Shown here in pieces: positions 31,115 through 43,306 of a stretch of 64,000 nt of DNA (the first letter of the stretch is position 1; each line of letters opens with the position of its first letter). Source of the DNA: Raffaelea ambrosiae (taxonomy: Eukaryota; Ascomycota; Sordariomycetes; Ophiostomatales; Ophiostomataceae); assembly GCA_002778195.1 (NCBI GenBank), contig PCDI01000007.1:2095337-2159336 (forward strand), written 5' to 3'. Both the position numbers and the translations under genes were made by a program. The notes beneath the pieces are model-generated. The model was not told where the DNA came from. It saw only the letters and a list, made by a program, of their open reading frames with translations, and did not search any database.

Positions 31115-32791
31115 TTACACAAGGCCGAAGTATTTCGTGCATTGTTCCAGACTCTCCTGTTGCAAAACTTCATATGTCTTGAACTCATTCATAATTGGCT
31201 TCCCAATAGCCGCCTGCAGGGCTTCCCGACCACCGTTGTCTTTGTGCTTGCCATTCACCATTTCGGCGTCTTGTTCGGCACTGCTTCTGCGATTGAGGTT
31301 GCTCTGAAAAATTCCTGCCGCACTGAGAGGAAGAAAGTCTTCGTAAGTCAAGGGCTCGTACGCAATTTTCCCAGCATAGATGAGCGACTCGATGCTTTGG
31401 CCACCCCTTGCATCCTCAACCGAAGCTTCGCCAACAGGATAGTACCGGAAGTAGGCCAAACCTTGCTCGCGTATCGTACTCCAGGAATCAGGAAATAGCC
31501 TGAAGACTTCTCCGTATACTTCTTGGTCGGCAGCGGTAATGCCCTGCGACAGCGCTTTACCCACTAACCAGTCGTATGTGGATCTCCCTTTCTCCGTGAG
31601 GGCTGCGCCTCTCTGCTCAATCTCACCGAAGCGAGCGGTATGGTGTCCCAGGATGCACTCTGCACCACGAGAGCCATCGGTGCGTGTAGGAAAGTACACA
31701 TTCTCCTCTAGGGCTTTAAAGCTCGTTTGCCGCAAGAGAATCGCACACTCTCGTCTTGGTGGGCCCTCAATCACCTCTTTCATAGGTATATGCTGTTCTT
31801 CCATACCCTTTTGGACAGCATCAATGTCGAGGGTACGGGGTGTGAGGTGATTGATATGCGGCCCCGGGAAGCAGACAATGTCTGCCAGCAAAGGGCTTTC
31901 TTCTCTCAACTCGCGGTACTCGTCCAGCGTCACCGTGGACTGGCCGCTCCATTTGAATGTCTTCAGACCTTCCTGTATGAATTCCGTCGCCTCTGATGCA
32001 AGCACACGGCCACCTCGTTTCTCAGCTGCGGCGACAAGTTGTAAGGCACGCTCTGAGAATATATTCCGTCGAGATAAAATGGATTTTGCCTTCTGCCTCA
32101 GAGATTCTGACGAAACCAGCTCCAGGCGGAGCAAGGAAACAAACATGCGAAATGGGTTTATGGACAGTGATTTCAGGTCAAGACACCGGAAACATGTAGC
32201 AAATATGGGAAGGTTGGCCGGCGGTTGGGATAAGTCGTAGTAGCCAACCGGTTGCATGTCCATAAGACCAAGAAAGCGTGCCATCAAAGCCATTTCCTGA
32301 GGGGTACCTAGGCGAATGGCACCATGGCGCTCATAGTGTAGTCGTTCCAGCTGGCCCGTCTCTTTCATGTGCTGGTGGACGTCCGGCCGTGTCTTGAGGT
32401 ATGAGGCGTTCACGGATGCCACCAAACGAAGAAGATCTAGGTACAGCGGAACCTCGTTTTGATAAACGGAAGACATGGCCACAGAAAAGGCGTGTCTTAA
32501 TTCGGTTGGAGAGAGCATGGTCTCTGCGGACGTCGCATTTGTGGTAGTCATGGCTAATGGCTGCAATGGCTCTGCGTTTGTGGATGCTGTGCTTGATTTC
32601 TTGTCTTCTGGCTCTTTCTCCTCCGTCTTGCAGTTAGCTTCTACTTCTGGTTGCCTGCTTATCGCTCGCTCGCACGGCCGGGCGTGATTATGTAGTCTTC
32701 TCAGAGGCCGCAGCCTCACCGACAATGGAATGTTTGCTGTCGGATATTGAAGGTCCAAGAAGGCCTCGTACCACTGTGGTCCAATAGACAT
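31115..32791 (-). CDS. DUF1338 protein, 2-oxoadipate dioxygenase/decarboxylase-like (HglS/YdcJ family)
   Basis: Single exon, 558 residues from the ATG at 32791; an alternative start at 32551 would give 478 residues and a more typical length. The catalytic region shows RHGAIRLGT (His156), CFPGPHINHLTPRTLDID (His312/His315) and FGEIEQRGAALTEKGR, which match the Fe(II) His/His/Glu ligands and substrate Arg region of the family. Bacterial HglS converts 2-oxoadipate to D-2-hydroxyglutarate in lysine breakdown. The Arg-rich, initially acid-poor 80-residue extension (RLRPLRRLHNHARPCERAISR) could be a mitochondrial presequence, where fungal 2-oxoadipate is made. Function in this fungus is inferred from family only. 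Confidence 0.85.
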   Translation of the reverse strand: MSIGPQWYEAFLDLQYPTANIPLSVRLRPLRRLHNHARPCERAISRQPEVEANCKTEEKEPEDKKSSTASTNAEPLQPLAMTTTNATSAETMLSPTELRHAFSVAMSSVYQNEVPLYLDLLRLVASVNASYLKTRPDVHQHMKETGQLERLHYERHGAIRLGTPQEMALMARFLGLMDMQPVGYYDLSQPPANLPIFATCFRCLDLKSLSINPFRMFVSLLRLELVSSESLRQKAKSILSRRNIFSERALQLVAAAEKRGGRVLASEATEFIQEGLKTFKWSGQSTVTLDEYRELREESPLLADIVCFPGPHINHLTPRTLDIDAVQKGMEEQHIPMKEVIEGPPRRECAILLRQTSFKALEENVYFPTRTDGSRGAECILGHHTARFGEIEQRGAALTEKGRSTYDWLVGKALSQGITAADQEVYGEVFRLFPDSWSTIREQGLAYFRYYPVGEASVEDARGGQSIESLIYAGKIAYEPLTYEDFLPLSAAGIFQSNLNRRSSAEQDAEMVNGKHKDNGGREALQAAIGKPIMNEFKTYEVLQQESLEQCTKYFGLV

Positions 32792-33593
32792 CGACGCAGG
32801 AACAAGTCCTGCATCGGTTTCTCCCCTAGTTGCAACACGAGGGGCACGATGGGCATGTCATACCTTCCCGGACCTGAAGCCTGTATTCGGCCGCAGTAGG
32901 GGGAGTCTGTCGGGGTTGTTATCCGCCGATAAGCGCGCCGGGATAACATCCGAAACAAGAAGGTCCAGCTTCCGACAGCTCCTTGACATCCGAAAATCTG
33001 TCGACGCTTGACAAGGCCCATCTGATGCCTCAGAGCAACAAACAGCGTTTGCCCCCCCTTTTTTCTCTGCCGCGCATGCGAAGTTGATGCCTGGCTATGT
33101 CGGAGGGGCCTTTGCGGCCTTGCCAACCATTTCAACAAAGTGTTGGTACTATTTAGTATCTACAACTTGCGGACAGGTACATCGGACCGAGACCGTTCTA
33201 AATAAAAAGCGGCCCACATCATGAGGACCAGACAGAAGACGCCCGCTATTTAGAAACAGCAAAGAGATCTGATGAGCTGATAAGATTCACATCCGGCTTG
33301 CTCAAGATAACGCATAGTGACGTAACTTTCAAGTAACATGTGGCCAACACAAAGGGAACGCCAGAGCTGCACGACTGCTAAAAGCATGTTTTGTGTTGGC
33401 TTGTTGGGAAATAGCACAAACAAATACTTAGGAATTGACAGAAACAGAGACATGAAAAGAAAGCAACGGCCTCCACCATAAGCAACAGCAAACAAGAAAA
33501 GCGGCAAGCAATTTCAGATATCAACCCACCCATAGCAGTCCCATTACATTTGTGGAAACATTCTTTGGTTTTACCGCGCCCTCGAAACTTCCC
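32792..33593. other. Intergenic
   Basis: About 0.8 kb between tandem minus-strand genes. It holds the 5' region of the DUF1338 gene. No gene or clear regulatory site recognised. Confidence 0.4.
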
Positions 33594-35091
33594 TCATTTA
33601 GTCTTCGACAAAATAAAAATCTCACCCTCAGCAGCATTGTCGCTGCCAACGAATAACCCCCGACCAGCCGGATCCCATGCCGCCGCGGACAGCCGAATGC
33701 AGTTGCTCTGTGTCAACCCGTTGGCCGTGCATGACCCGGGGTTGGATGCGGCCCAGATATCGTTGTAGCCCTTCATGCTATCGGTAGGCGCAACAGGGTC
33801 ATAATTACCGTTTTGAAGTTTTGTGAACGGAATTTCCACAACTTTGAAGCCTGTTGCTGGTTGCCGATCCCACGACCCATGGAATGTCACGTACATGTTC
33901 TTGGCATCGGCATCAAACGTGTTCCAGATGGGAGCACTGTGTGCCTGGAATGTGAGGCGCGGAGCTTGGGCTTTGCCGTTGCAAGTTTCGTCACTATAGC
34001 TAGTATTTGGTGCGAGGACAAAGTGCGCGCCAGTCTTGAGGCCCGTAAAGGCTGACGGGTCCCAAACGGAGAAGCACTGAGGATAGCCGTACCAGACATC
34101 GCGAACTTTCAGGGGATCGCCCACTACCATGCCGTCAGCCATATGCATCTACAAGATGAAATATATGACTGAAAAGTTTCTCACTGTAATTGAGTTTCTC
34201 GGCCGGATTGTCCTTGTGGATATCAGTCCGCCTGCCACTCGTTGTGCGCGTGAAGTCCTACCTGCAATTTAGTACGTCTATTAGAGGAAAGGTGGCAGAT
34301 GCCGAGAACTCACGTCGCCGCTATTTTCCACGCCCCAGATGTGACCATTGGGGTCGGCCGTGAAGCCGATCTCATTGCGCATGCCGTATCCGAGCACTTC
34401 TCCATCGGCCTTATAATTATATCCAGCTGAAGGCGCCTTGCTCATGTCGAAAATCTTCACAATTGCACGGCCCGTTTCTTTGTTCGCAGCCGCATAATCA
34501 AAGTTTGCGTTGCTCCCCACCTGAAGGATGACATAGTTGGGATTTGAGGCGACCACTAGCAGATTCCGCGTCGAGTGAATTCCCGAGTCCATGCCTCCTA
34601 TGGCTGTTTTCTGGTTGGTGACTTTCATTGTTTCTGCGTCATATGTCCATGAGAAGGCAGCGCGCTCAGAGCTGGCATACAGTGTCTTCCCATCCGGAGT
34701 CAAAGCTAAGCCATGGTTCAGAGCAACGTTGCTGATAAGCATAGTAGTGCTGTTGACACAACCATCAGCACCGAACGTGTGTACCGAGATTCCGCGTCCA
34801 GCTTGGGAAACGAGCATATGGCCAAGCGGATCCCACACAATAGTCCGGACCTGGCGAAGCCCACCAACGATTTTCATGACTCGCCAACCCTCAGCCACTG
34901 TCATTGAGGGAAACCGAGCGGCTGAGACCCCTGTGCAAGTTGCCGGCAATGGCAGCTGCTGGATGTTGGCCCATGCCGGACCTGCTGGTGTGATTGTATT
35001 AGTCTTAAAACAGCGTCAAGCTTGCAGAAGTGCAGTACTGACCAGTTCCCAGTAGGGTGCCAACTGTGACAGCAAATTGTGTAAAGCGCAT
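33594..35091 (-). CDS. Secreted sorbosone/pyranose dehydrogenase-like protein (AA12, PQQ-type beta-propeller)
   Basis: Four exons: 35091-35043, 34984-34314, 34257-34185, 34123-33594; total 440 residues. The N-terminus MRFTQFAVTVGTLLGT...AWA is a signal peptide, split by intron 1. Propeller motifs seen: VWDPLGHMLVSQAGRGI, GLALTPDGKTLYASSE, GYGMRNEIGF, HIWGVENSGDDFTR (across intron 2), DIHKDNPAEKLNYMGDP (across intron 3) and WYGYPQCFSVW, then FHGSWDRQP near the end. The family is a six-bladed propeller; fungal AA12 members use PQQ to oxidise pyranoses such as 2-ketoglucose. Intron 3 accepts at 34124/34123; the ATG at 34148 lies inside that intron and is not a start. Substrate unknown. Confidence 0.88.
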
Positions 35092-36660
35092 GGTCTTTTC
35101 TTAGTATTTTTGGACCGACATACATCTGACAAAAATAATGAGCGAGCTGAGATTATGGAAACCAGCATCATGTCCGCCTTTATACAGAGCAACAAGAACA
35201 CAATCTCCCCTCTGGAACGGTAGTCACTTCCCCATACGTAATTTATTAACAAATATCCGTATCTTCCCTGGTCAATGGGAAGGAAGAAGACTGCTTCCCA
35301 TAAGTGTGGCCCAGAAGACAGTAAAGTGGCGGCGGAAGACACCTCCCGTGGATTCTCTGCACCATATTGGCTTTCTTTAAGGATAAAGCTCCGTTGCTTG
35401 CCAAGAAAAGAGTGAGAGTCTTTGTACATATCGTAAGAGAGAGTTACTACGTGCGATATGAGGCACCCGCGAACGAGACTTGCGCCAGGAGAACTGATCT
35501 TTAAACACTTTCTTTTGTGAAAAAGTAGGAAAAGACACAGGAACAGAATGCAATTAATAAAGAGAGTTGAAGAACAATTTGCAGATATTGGTTCCGGTTG
35601 AAGTCCTCGTCTACGTATCTTGCGGTTCGGTAAAACAACTTTTGCAATGCCATAGGCTGGGTAAGGAACGGCAGTGGGTCGAGTTAACAGCGCTTCACAG
35701 CCAAGTCGGAGTATGAATTGAGCCAGAGAGACTGACAACAATGGTTACTGGGCTATACATAGAGGCAGACAATAAGAGCGGATGATGGTGGAAGTTGAAT
35801 AACAGATATTTTTGAGGTTTTCTAATCCCCCTTTCTAGACACAAATACACAAGCGGGGAGAGAGAAGAAGAAGAAGAAGGAAATTACAAAGTCATACTTT
35901 GTGTTAAAGCAGTTGCGCAGTGAATGAGAAATCCTAGTTCCGTGGCTGGCCGAAACATCTTGACTGGCTCGCATGCTGACGGTACTTGCCTCATTAGAGG
36001 CGGATAGATACCTTTAAGCTTGGCCTTCCATGCCCATAACCGCGACATCTGTGGACCCCTCACTCCTAGGTAATTTATCTCCCGGCGTGGCAGCTTTGCC
36101 ATACCGACGTATGTACAACTTATTACTACTTCCTCGCCTAGCAGATTGTGATAAATCGTTCACTTTTCCGCTCATAACTTTAAAATTGCCAGTTGGTTGT
36201 TGCTTGCCAACACTTCACACTCATTAAGTGATACGGTTTATCTTCCTCTGCCAAAAAAAAAAAACAAAAAACCAGCGAGACCAGACCGCACCGAGGAGGG
36301 ACTGGCATTTATTTGCCCAGGCTAAGAAGCCCCATTGGATCGAATCGAGTTCGGGGGCGCCACCCTGCCCTGCCATTTTCGGCAAGACTGCGAACTAGAC
36401 GAGACTTTGAGAAGACAAACCTTGTAAAGGATAGCTGGGTAGAAGTGTGAGTGCCAAATTAGTGAAAGTGGCTTTTTGCATTTCACCTAATGACACAACA
36501 AATGAAGGAGAAGATAAATTTCAGAACAATCGAATGTCTGACGCCCTTTGAACCTATCATTAGTTCCGAATTCATGCATACCCCTATGAAATAACCCTTG
36601 CCAGTTCAGTGAAGCTACTCCCTCTTCGTACCCCTATTAAAACGAGCCACTGCTTCCTCT
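35092..36660. other. Intergenic with short GAA repeat
   Basis: About 1.6 kb. It contains a small (GAA)n run near 35864-35880 and an A run near 36254-36266. A long open frame at 35016-35741 (-) overlaps the start of the AA12 gene and has no signature, so it is not called. Confidence 0.4.
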
Positions 36661-39600
36661 TCATTTCCCTGCAAAGGCAACCTTGACGTCTGCCCTTGGC
36701 CACTCGTACAGCACGTCGCCCCCGTAGACATTTGTTGTAATGTTGCCAATGCGCCGTTCTACATCGCCGTAGAAAATCTCACACTCGCGCAGTACACGGT
36801 TAACAAGCCCTCGGCTCACACTCGAGTCGTCATCGTTACCAAAGTGTTTTTCGACCCGCTTGCGCAGCGTTTCAACGCCTTTGCGGACTTCTTTCCCATC
36901 GTAATTGCTGAGTACCTTGTTGAAGAGTGCCTTTGAATTGCTCGGCTGGGCAGCTACGGCAGATGGTGCCTTGCCAGACGCCAGCTGGGCTTCAACATTT
37001 TCTAGGTATTCGAGCAATTTTCCGAGAGGGCGGCGCATAACGGCGTTGAGATAGAGATTCATATGCTCTTGGAACTCCCCGGCGGCCGCCTCTTTCCAGT
37101 GATCCAGCACCTGATTGCCACGAGGGTTCTCCACATCCTCGAGGTAGTGGTTCATGTTTTCAATCAGCAAAATGTGGAAATTGAGTGCCTCCTTGTCTTC
37201 TGGATCGGTCGAACCACCAGCAGCGGCCGCCGCTGCACCGCCAGCGCCAACCCCCAAGTTTGTAGGACCGGCACCCGACAATGCTGGATTTTCACGGGCG
37301 ATAATTTTGAGCGAATCGAACATGGAGTGTAAAATGCGGTCGTACTCTCGATCAACAGTCCGGCATACATTCAAGCTGGGGTCGACACCCACCAACATGT
37401 TCTCAACAGCTGTGCTGAAGTTGGGGAAGATGCGCATAAAACCAATGACGCCCTTTCGCTTATTTATCTTCACCTTGGTTTCCTCGATGGCCCGAATTTG
37501 TTCGTCGACAAATTTTTTGAAACGGCCTTCCAAGTTGCCATGAAGCTTCTGTAGGATATTGTTGAGAAAGTCCTGATTAGACTGAGTGATATCGACAAGT
37601 TTGCGCTCGAGCGTTGCCAGTACACCGATTCCTTGCCTGCCAGAAAGTTAGTTGGTCCCAGAAATAGTTAAGAGAAGGGCTACGTACAAAGCTTCCATCG
37701 AAAGAACCCAGTCGATGAGGTTCTGCAAATCCTGCTCAAAGAAGGAAAATATAGCTTCCATGGCCCGGGTTACTCTTCGAGCCAGCTCGCGATCAGGTTC
37801 CATAGGACGGGTACGGCGAAGATCAACACCACGTCTATCTTTGGGTCGAGTGGCTGCCACCACGTCGGCAAAATCAGCTTGTTCTAGCGTCGTGGCGTGG
37901 AAAAAGTCGATGATAAAGTTCTGTTCCATCTGCACCAAGGGGAACACCTCATCCAAGACACTGGAAAACACCTCGTAGGGATGACTCCGGCTATCGTTCA
38001 CTTTGTCGATGTTTGACCGGCTGTCACCCAGAGGCGAGCGCAATGACCTGGCCAAAGTTTGGCTGCGTTTGACCGTCAGCTTTCTTGCCGTTGTTGCTAT
38101 GCCTTCCTCCTTCTTCTCCTGTAGTGCAGTGAACAGAATCTCGCTGTCGTCATTGGCCATCGGCTTCCGCGTATTCTTCTTCCACACGTCCAACACGTCA
38201 CGGAATTCTGGTTTGTAGAGAGGGTGGCTCTTGTCTTGATAGATCTGCATGATCCTATCCCAGTTGGCCAAATCTGCTTCCCGAGCGTAGAGAATGAGTG
38301 GGTTATACTTCCAGAGCACGTCGCGGCCAGCTTCATGGTTTCGTGGGTCGACCTTGCGTGAAAGAGCACTCTCCATCGCCTTCCTTGTTTGGGCAAATGC
38401 GACGTCAAACTCGGACGCCATGAAGATAACGAGTCGGCGCATAAATGCGTCACTCTCTGAAATGTACATTTCCTTCTTCTCGCGGACAATGCGCATTCGG
38501 CCGAAGTCACTATTCAGAACAGCTTGGTCATTGCTGGCGTCTTCCACATATCCCAGTCCTGTACTGCCCATGGACGGATCAATTTTGGTCATGGCTTTGA
38601 ACAGCGTCACCAAAGCTGATTCGACTTGCTCAATGCCGTCCAGGGTCTCTAGTGGCGCGGAGCGTAAGGCATCTAGGTCATTGGACGTAATGGCACAGGT
38701 GTCAAGTAATGATTCAAGCTCTTTCATCAAGAGCTTTTGATTGGCGGCTTGGACTTGTAGACCCTGTCCCTGGGCTTCAATGTATGCAATATCTTCCGAA
38801 AGGGTCTGGCATAGTTAGCAACGACGAGCTATTAAGCAAGACGAAAATGGATCAGAGAAACCATACCGATAGTTCCACACTGTACAGAGTGAGTAGGTTA
38901 TCCAGCTCTTCACACTCGTCGATGGACAGATCGATTCCTTTCTTGATCGCCTCAACTCTTTCGTCCTCTTCTTCAAAGCGAGCAAGCCAGCCCCCAGCCT
39001 GGGCTCGGTTGAGTTCACGGTCTAGGTCGATCTTCATCTCTTCCATGTTCAACGCGCGCATGCGCTCACCAGGCACCCAACCGAAATAGTCCAACCACTT
39101 CGCAAATTCGGCTGCGCGTTTGTCCATAATGGTCGGGTCAATTCCTAGTGTCGCAAGGTACCTGACGTCATTCCCGACCACAACGGATTTTCTCGACGCT
39201 TCATTTTCTGAGGTGGTGGGTTGCTGTGTAGCGTCCGGCTTTGCCATTGACGGCGGCGCAGCCGGTGCTGCTTCCTTCATAGAAGAAGCCTGGAGACTCG
39301 ATGGACGGCTTGAGTTGGGTACAGTGATCTTCACTTCGGGAATTGATGAACGCTGCGGTGTTTTAGGTCGCTCCTGGAGAGTAGTCGAGCCTGCAGGCTT
39401 TAGCTTTTCGAGCGATACAGGCCGCGGCGGGGCGGGAACGACGCTGGTTATACCGTCGGGGCCATCACTGCTCTTGTTCTGTGCCTGCCGCAGCCTCTCA
39501 CCAGCACCGCCAGGGCGGGGTTTGAACGCATTGGCGGCCGCGGCAGCTTTCCAGAAAGCACCTGCGATATCTCCCTTCGACTTTTTCTTGATCATCGGGC

Positions 39601-41140
39601 CAAGCCCTGGCCTAGTCTCTTCCGGCTGAGGCGGGACGGCCGGCGTATTATCTGCTATGCCGGGAAGCGGAACCGAAGCTAGAGACTCCGAAGCCACCGG
39701 CTCGGTCGGTTTCGATTTTTCTGACTGCCCGGCCGGCTCCGGTATCGTTGCTGATACTGTTTCAGCGGTTGCTGCAGGCAGGGGTTGGGAGGGACTCGCA
39801 GCCGATACAGAGCCACTGGCAGAGCCATTAGGCGAGCCTCGCAAAGGCAGAGGCAGCATGTCGTTTTTGTTGGTATCTGGCAGCAAAGGTACGGCGCGGT
39901 TGGAGCTACGGGGAGGTGGCACGACACCGTCACGCGAACGCATCGAGCTCATAAGCGGCGCAGGCACTAGGCCATCGTCAGCCATACCCTGCGGTCGCGA
40001 TGGATCCATCGGCGGCCGCTTTCTCTCGGGCGGTGGAGCCTTTTCTACCACCGGTATAATGGGGCTGTCGGATCTTCCGAAAACGGTGGGCGCTGTGCCA
40101 TTTATCGGGCCATTGCGTGGCCGTGATGGAATACTGGCAGCGCTCCCATCGTCGCTTCTCGCTGTCGTTGAAACGGCCACTGATTCCTGGCTCTTGTTAC
40201 TACCGGCAAGGGGGCGTAGTGCATTTTGGTTGGCAGACCGGCCAGAGTCGATGCTGGGAGTGGGAGACACTCCTCCATTCGAGCGCACGTTGCTTTGCTG
40301 AACGCCCAAGTTGCTCCGAAATTCAGGCTGCGCATGGCTTCCAGTTGAAGGGGGTGCTACCGGTTCGCGTGCGGCTAGGGGAGGGGGAGCATGCGGTGGC
40401 ATGGTCTGGGTTGGGGCGGGCGGCGCCCGGCGTTGAGCTCCACCCTGAATCTGGTCGAGTTCATGCTGGTCGAAGCCGGAAAGCACCGGCACCTTGCCGC
40501 CCGAATATTTGCCATAGATTTTGAGCAAGCTGGAAATGAAAAACTTTTTTTCTTTGTCTGTCTGCGCTTGCCAGTAGTAAGGCTTGCCCAGTGTGATGAG
40601 GAAGCCGACGTTGCCAGCCCACAAGCGAAAATCCGGGCTTGTGTTGGGGGAAGTGTAGGACTCGATGGCCGAGAGGTCGTTGAGGTCCCAGGTCTTGCCA
40701 ATGGAGAATGTGCCATTTTGGTTCTCCTTGGACTTGTGCACGCGCACGCGACCGGACTTGCGCACGGCAACAATGATGACGCGGTGCTTCTCGGACTGGG
40801 GGGTTCGTGCTTGTGGAGGAGGAGGCGTGGTCGGATGCGAGGCGTATTCTAGGATGCGGATGTGCGTGATGTACGTTTCGATGACTATAGAGAGGGGCGA
40901 AAGCAGGTCAGCAACGATGCTCATTGCACGGTTCTCGTGATTGTGCTAGTGTCCTCTGCATAGCACTTAATGGCACAGTCTACCGCCGATGGAGGGGATC
41001 TCTCTCTGGCAGAAATGACCACAGGATTGCGTACTTGAGCCTTCCTCGTCCCTCTTGTTGAAGCAGCTGTCGATGATTCTCCTCTTTTCGTCTTCGAACC
41101 GTTCCGCCCGATTCATCTCGCGTCCTCCAGATGCCGCCAT
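36661..41140 (-). CDS. SEC3: Exocyst complex component Sec3
   Basis: Four exons: 41140-41035, 40884-38867, 38805-37688, 37636-36661; phases agree, total 1405 residues. The first exon supplies RAERFEDEKRRIIDSCF, the conserved fungal N-terminus, and splices to ETYITHIRILEY at the start of the PIP2/Rho-binding PH domain (about residues 36-170: VIIVAVRKSGRVRVHK, NVGFLITLGKPYYW). A ~500-residue Pro/Ser-rich linker follows, then the helical Sec3 region (from about residue 575) through to RVLRECEIFYGDVE at the C-terminus. Sec3 marks exocytosis sites and tethers secretory vesicles at hyphal tips. The ATG at 41140 (ACCATGG context) is preferred; 41116 is an in-frame alternative. An ATG at 40924 lies in intron 1. 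Confidence 0.93.
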
Positions 41141-42490
41141 GGTTCACAGTACGGCGGGCTAGTGCGAGAAGCGGGAGACACAGCTACGGCCAACTCGCTC
41201 GATGCCGGGGGTGATTCGATCCGTAGAGGGTGCTGTCCGAGGTGTGCAGTCTCAAGTTCCAGATAGTATGGCCAGTCAATTGGCGAGGAGGGGGCCCGTG
41301 GGTGACAAGAGACGCAGCAGTCCGTGGCAAACTAATCGAGCGAGCCGCGAAGTCGCCTCACACATGCGATTCATGAACGGTTAGGCGACAAGCGGCAAAG
41401 AAGTGCGGCTTAAGATGAAAGCATCTTTGGTCGCAAACCTGGGGGATTCGAAGTCAGTACCCGCAGCCAGGGGGGTGAGACGGGCAGTTGCGCTCGTGTT
41501 GACTGGGAGGGAGGCTGTTTCTCCAGTTAATATCCAACGATTGGAGACCGTCTGTGATACTACACGGGGGGCACACAGCAGGCTGAGATGATTACACGTC
41601 GACGGGTTGGTTGTTGCAGGAGGCAGGATGGGATTGTCGATGTCTTGACGAAGGAATTCTGGGTCTGATGTCCGTCAGGGAACACAGGACAACAGGGGCC
41701 CACACCGAAAGGGTTTAGCGCAGAAACCCACCCACTGTAGCTCCCACGGCGAGACGCTGATACTCAGTTCCCGTCCACAATGCACAGCCACTATTTTTTC
41801 TGAAACTGAGCACCAGAATCGCGTGTGGAATTTCACTTGCTGCCACTTGCCCCAAATCATCACCAAGTTGCAGGTGTGGACCAGTAAAGACATAATGCTA
41901 GCCTGCAGCATAGAGAGTCTTGAGCATCATTATACGATTGACTTCTGCCTTTTCTGGCACGCCGCCTTGCTTTCTGCCCAAAGGCCCCCTCCCAACAAGT
42001 CATTTTCGGGTCGTTTCGAAGAGCGCCCGGCGCCCAGGCTCCTGGGCTCGGTGGCCAGACACATTGCGCATCACGTGAATCACTGACTAAGCACTTATTC
42101 GCCTGGCCGTTTCTTGAAAAAGGAGTAGTTATGGTATCATCTGCAGGTCTGTTCAAGCAACTGCGAAAACAACTGCTTTATATTCAGTGGGAGTGACACA
42201 TAAGTTTCCGGTGTCCTATATACGAAGTAGAGGATTGTCATGTTTTGTCCTCCTGAAAGCGTTTGAATAAGAATAAATCATGAAGATAACGACAAGGCGA
42301 GCATCGCATCGTAACCTCTTCCCTTTCCCCGAAACATCTAGTTCAGCTGTCTCCTTCCAATTTCCCCTGGTGTGCCGCCGCGAATGTCATCAAGCAGTGC
42401 CCTGCTCATTAGGTAGGTCTACTCATAAACAGCAACATCGCAGTCAAAGATCTGCAAGGTGTTGATACCTGCCCGAGATCATGTTGCCCC
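41141..42490. other. Intergenic
   Basis: About 1.35 kb between tandem minus-strand genes, holding the SEC3 promoter on its left side. No gene, RNA or repeat recognised. Confidence 0.4.
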
Positions 42491-43306
42491 TTACTCGTAC
42501 ACAACCTTAACCGAACTGTCGCTGATGATGGTAACTTCGGTCAGAACTTTGTTGTCCTGCTTCAGGTCGATGATGGTGGCTCCGTCAACACCGACTGAAG
42601 ACCCGTCAGTCTTGTCCACGCCGGCTTCCGTGAAGGTAACGGTGCCGAAGTCAACAAGAGGAACAAGGCTGCCATTCTCCTCGAAGTCCTCAACAATCCA
42701 CTCGGCATTTGTTTCGCAGAGCTTGTCGCTCTCGCCGGAAAAGCTGTGGCTGACACTCTTGCCCGTTGTCAGGTTCTCAATCACGACCTCGCCAGAGCTG
42801 GTGGACGAGGCCGTAGCGGTGAGCTTGATCTCATCGCCGGCGCTGATGTCGAAACCATCGAAAGTGTAGGCGTAGTCCGGGTACCATTCGTACCAGGCAT
42901 CAAAGGAGACATCTGATCCCTCAATGTTGAAATCAACACCAGTCTGAAGAATGGATGTTTCGCAGGTATCGCCATCCAGGCCCACCCACGCAGATGCAGA
43001 GTATGTGGTGGACTCATCGGCCCCGGATGGAAGTTTCGGCGTAGGCACCGTAAATGTGCCATACACAGACTTGTAACCAGAGCCGATCAGGACAGCACCC
43101 GCCCAGTTGCTGGAGTAATCGGTTTGTGTGATGTCTGAGACTTCAGCTGAGGCGCTGGAGTCGCTGGAGACTGGGATGAGAGGATGTGTGCTGCGGCCAG
43201 CACCACGCTTGTTCATGCGAGGTGTACGGCGCACCAGGTTAACTGGCGAAGCCACAACAGCCCCAGCACCTAGAAGGGCAGCAGTGATGGTGGCAGAGAA
43301 CTTCAT
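42491..43306 (-). CDS. Secreted glutamic peptidase, eqolisin family (MEROPS G1)
   Basis: Intronless, 271 residues from the ATG at 43306. Signal peptide at residues 1-19 (MKFSATITAALLGAGAVVAS), then a ~40-residue propeptide with basic sites (RRTPR, NKR). The mature part starts near SNWAGAV (residue 66). The active-site motif WVGLDGD at 107-113 is followed by Gln121 in ILQTG; spacing to Trp107 and Asp111 equals that of scytalidoglutamic peptidase (Trp39, Asp43, Gln53). The catalytic Glu202 sits in AEWIVEDFE. The family hydrolyses proteins at acidic pH, outside the cell. A TATA-like box lies about 160 bp upstream. Confidence 0.95.
   Translation of the reverse strand: MKFSATITAALLGAGAVVASPVNLVRRTPRMNKRGAGRSTHPLIPVSSDSSASAEVSDITQTDYSSNWAGAVLIGSGYKSVYGTFTVPTPKLPSGADESTTYSASAWVGLDGDTCETSILQTGVDFNIEGSDVSFDAWYEWYPDYAYTFDGFDISAGDEIKLTATASSTSSGEVVIENLTTGKSVSHSFSGESDKLCETNAEWIVEDFEENGSLVPLVDFGTVTFTEAGVDKTDGSSVGVDGATIIDLKQDNKVLTEVTIISDSSVKVVYE

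Noticed and set aside
34123..34148. ATG at 34148 as the start of a separate short gene
   Set aside because: It lies inside an intron of the AA12-like gene; skipping it restores the conserved NYMGDP junction.
35016..35741. 241-codon minus-strand ORF
   Set aside because: Overlaps the first exon and intron of the AA12-like gene in another frame and has no family signature.
41436..41475. Possible tRNA (TTCGAATCC-like B box on the minus strand)
   Set aside because: The flanking bases cannot form a T stem and no A box or acceptor stem was found.
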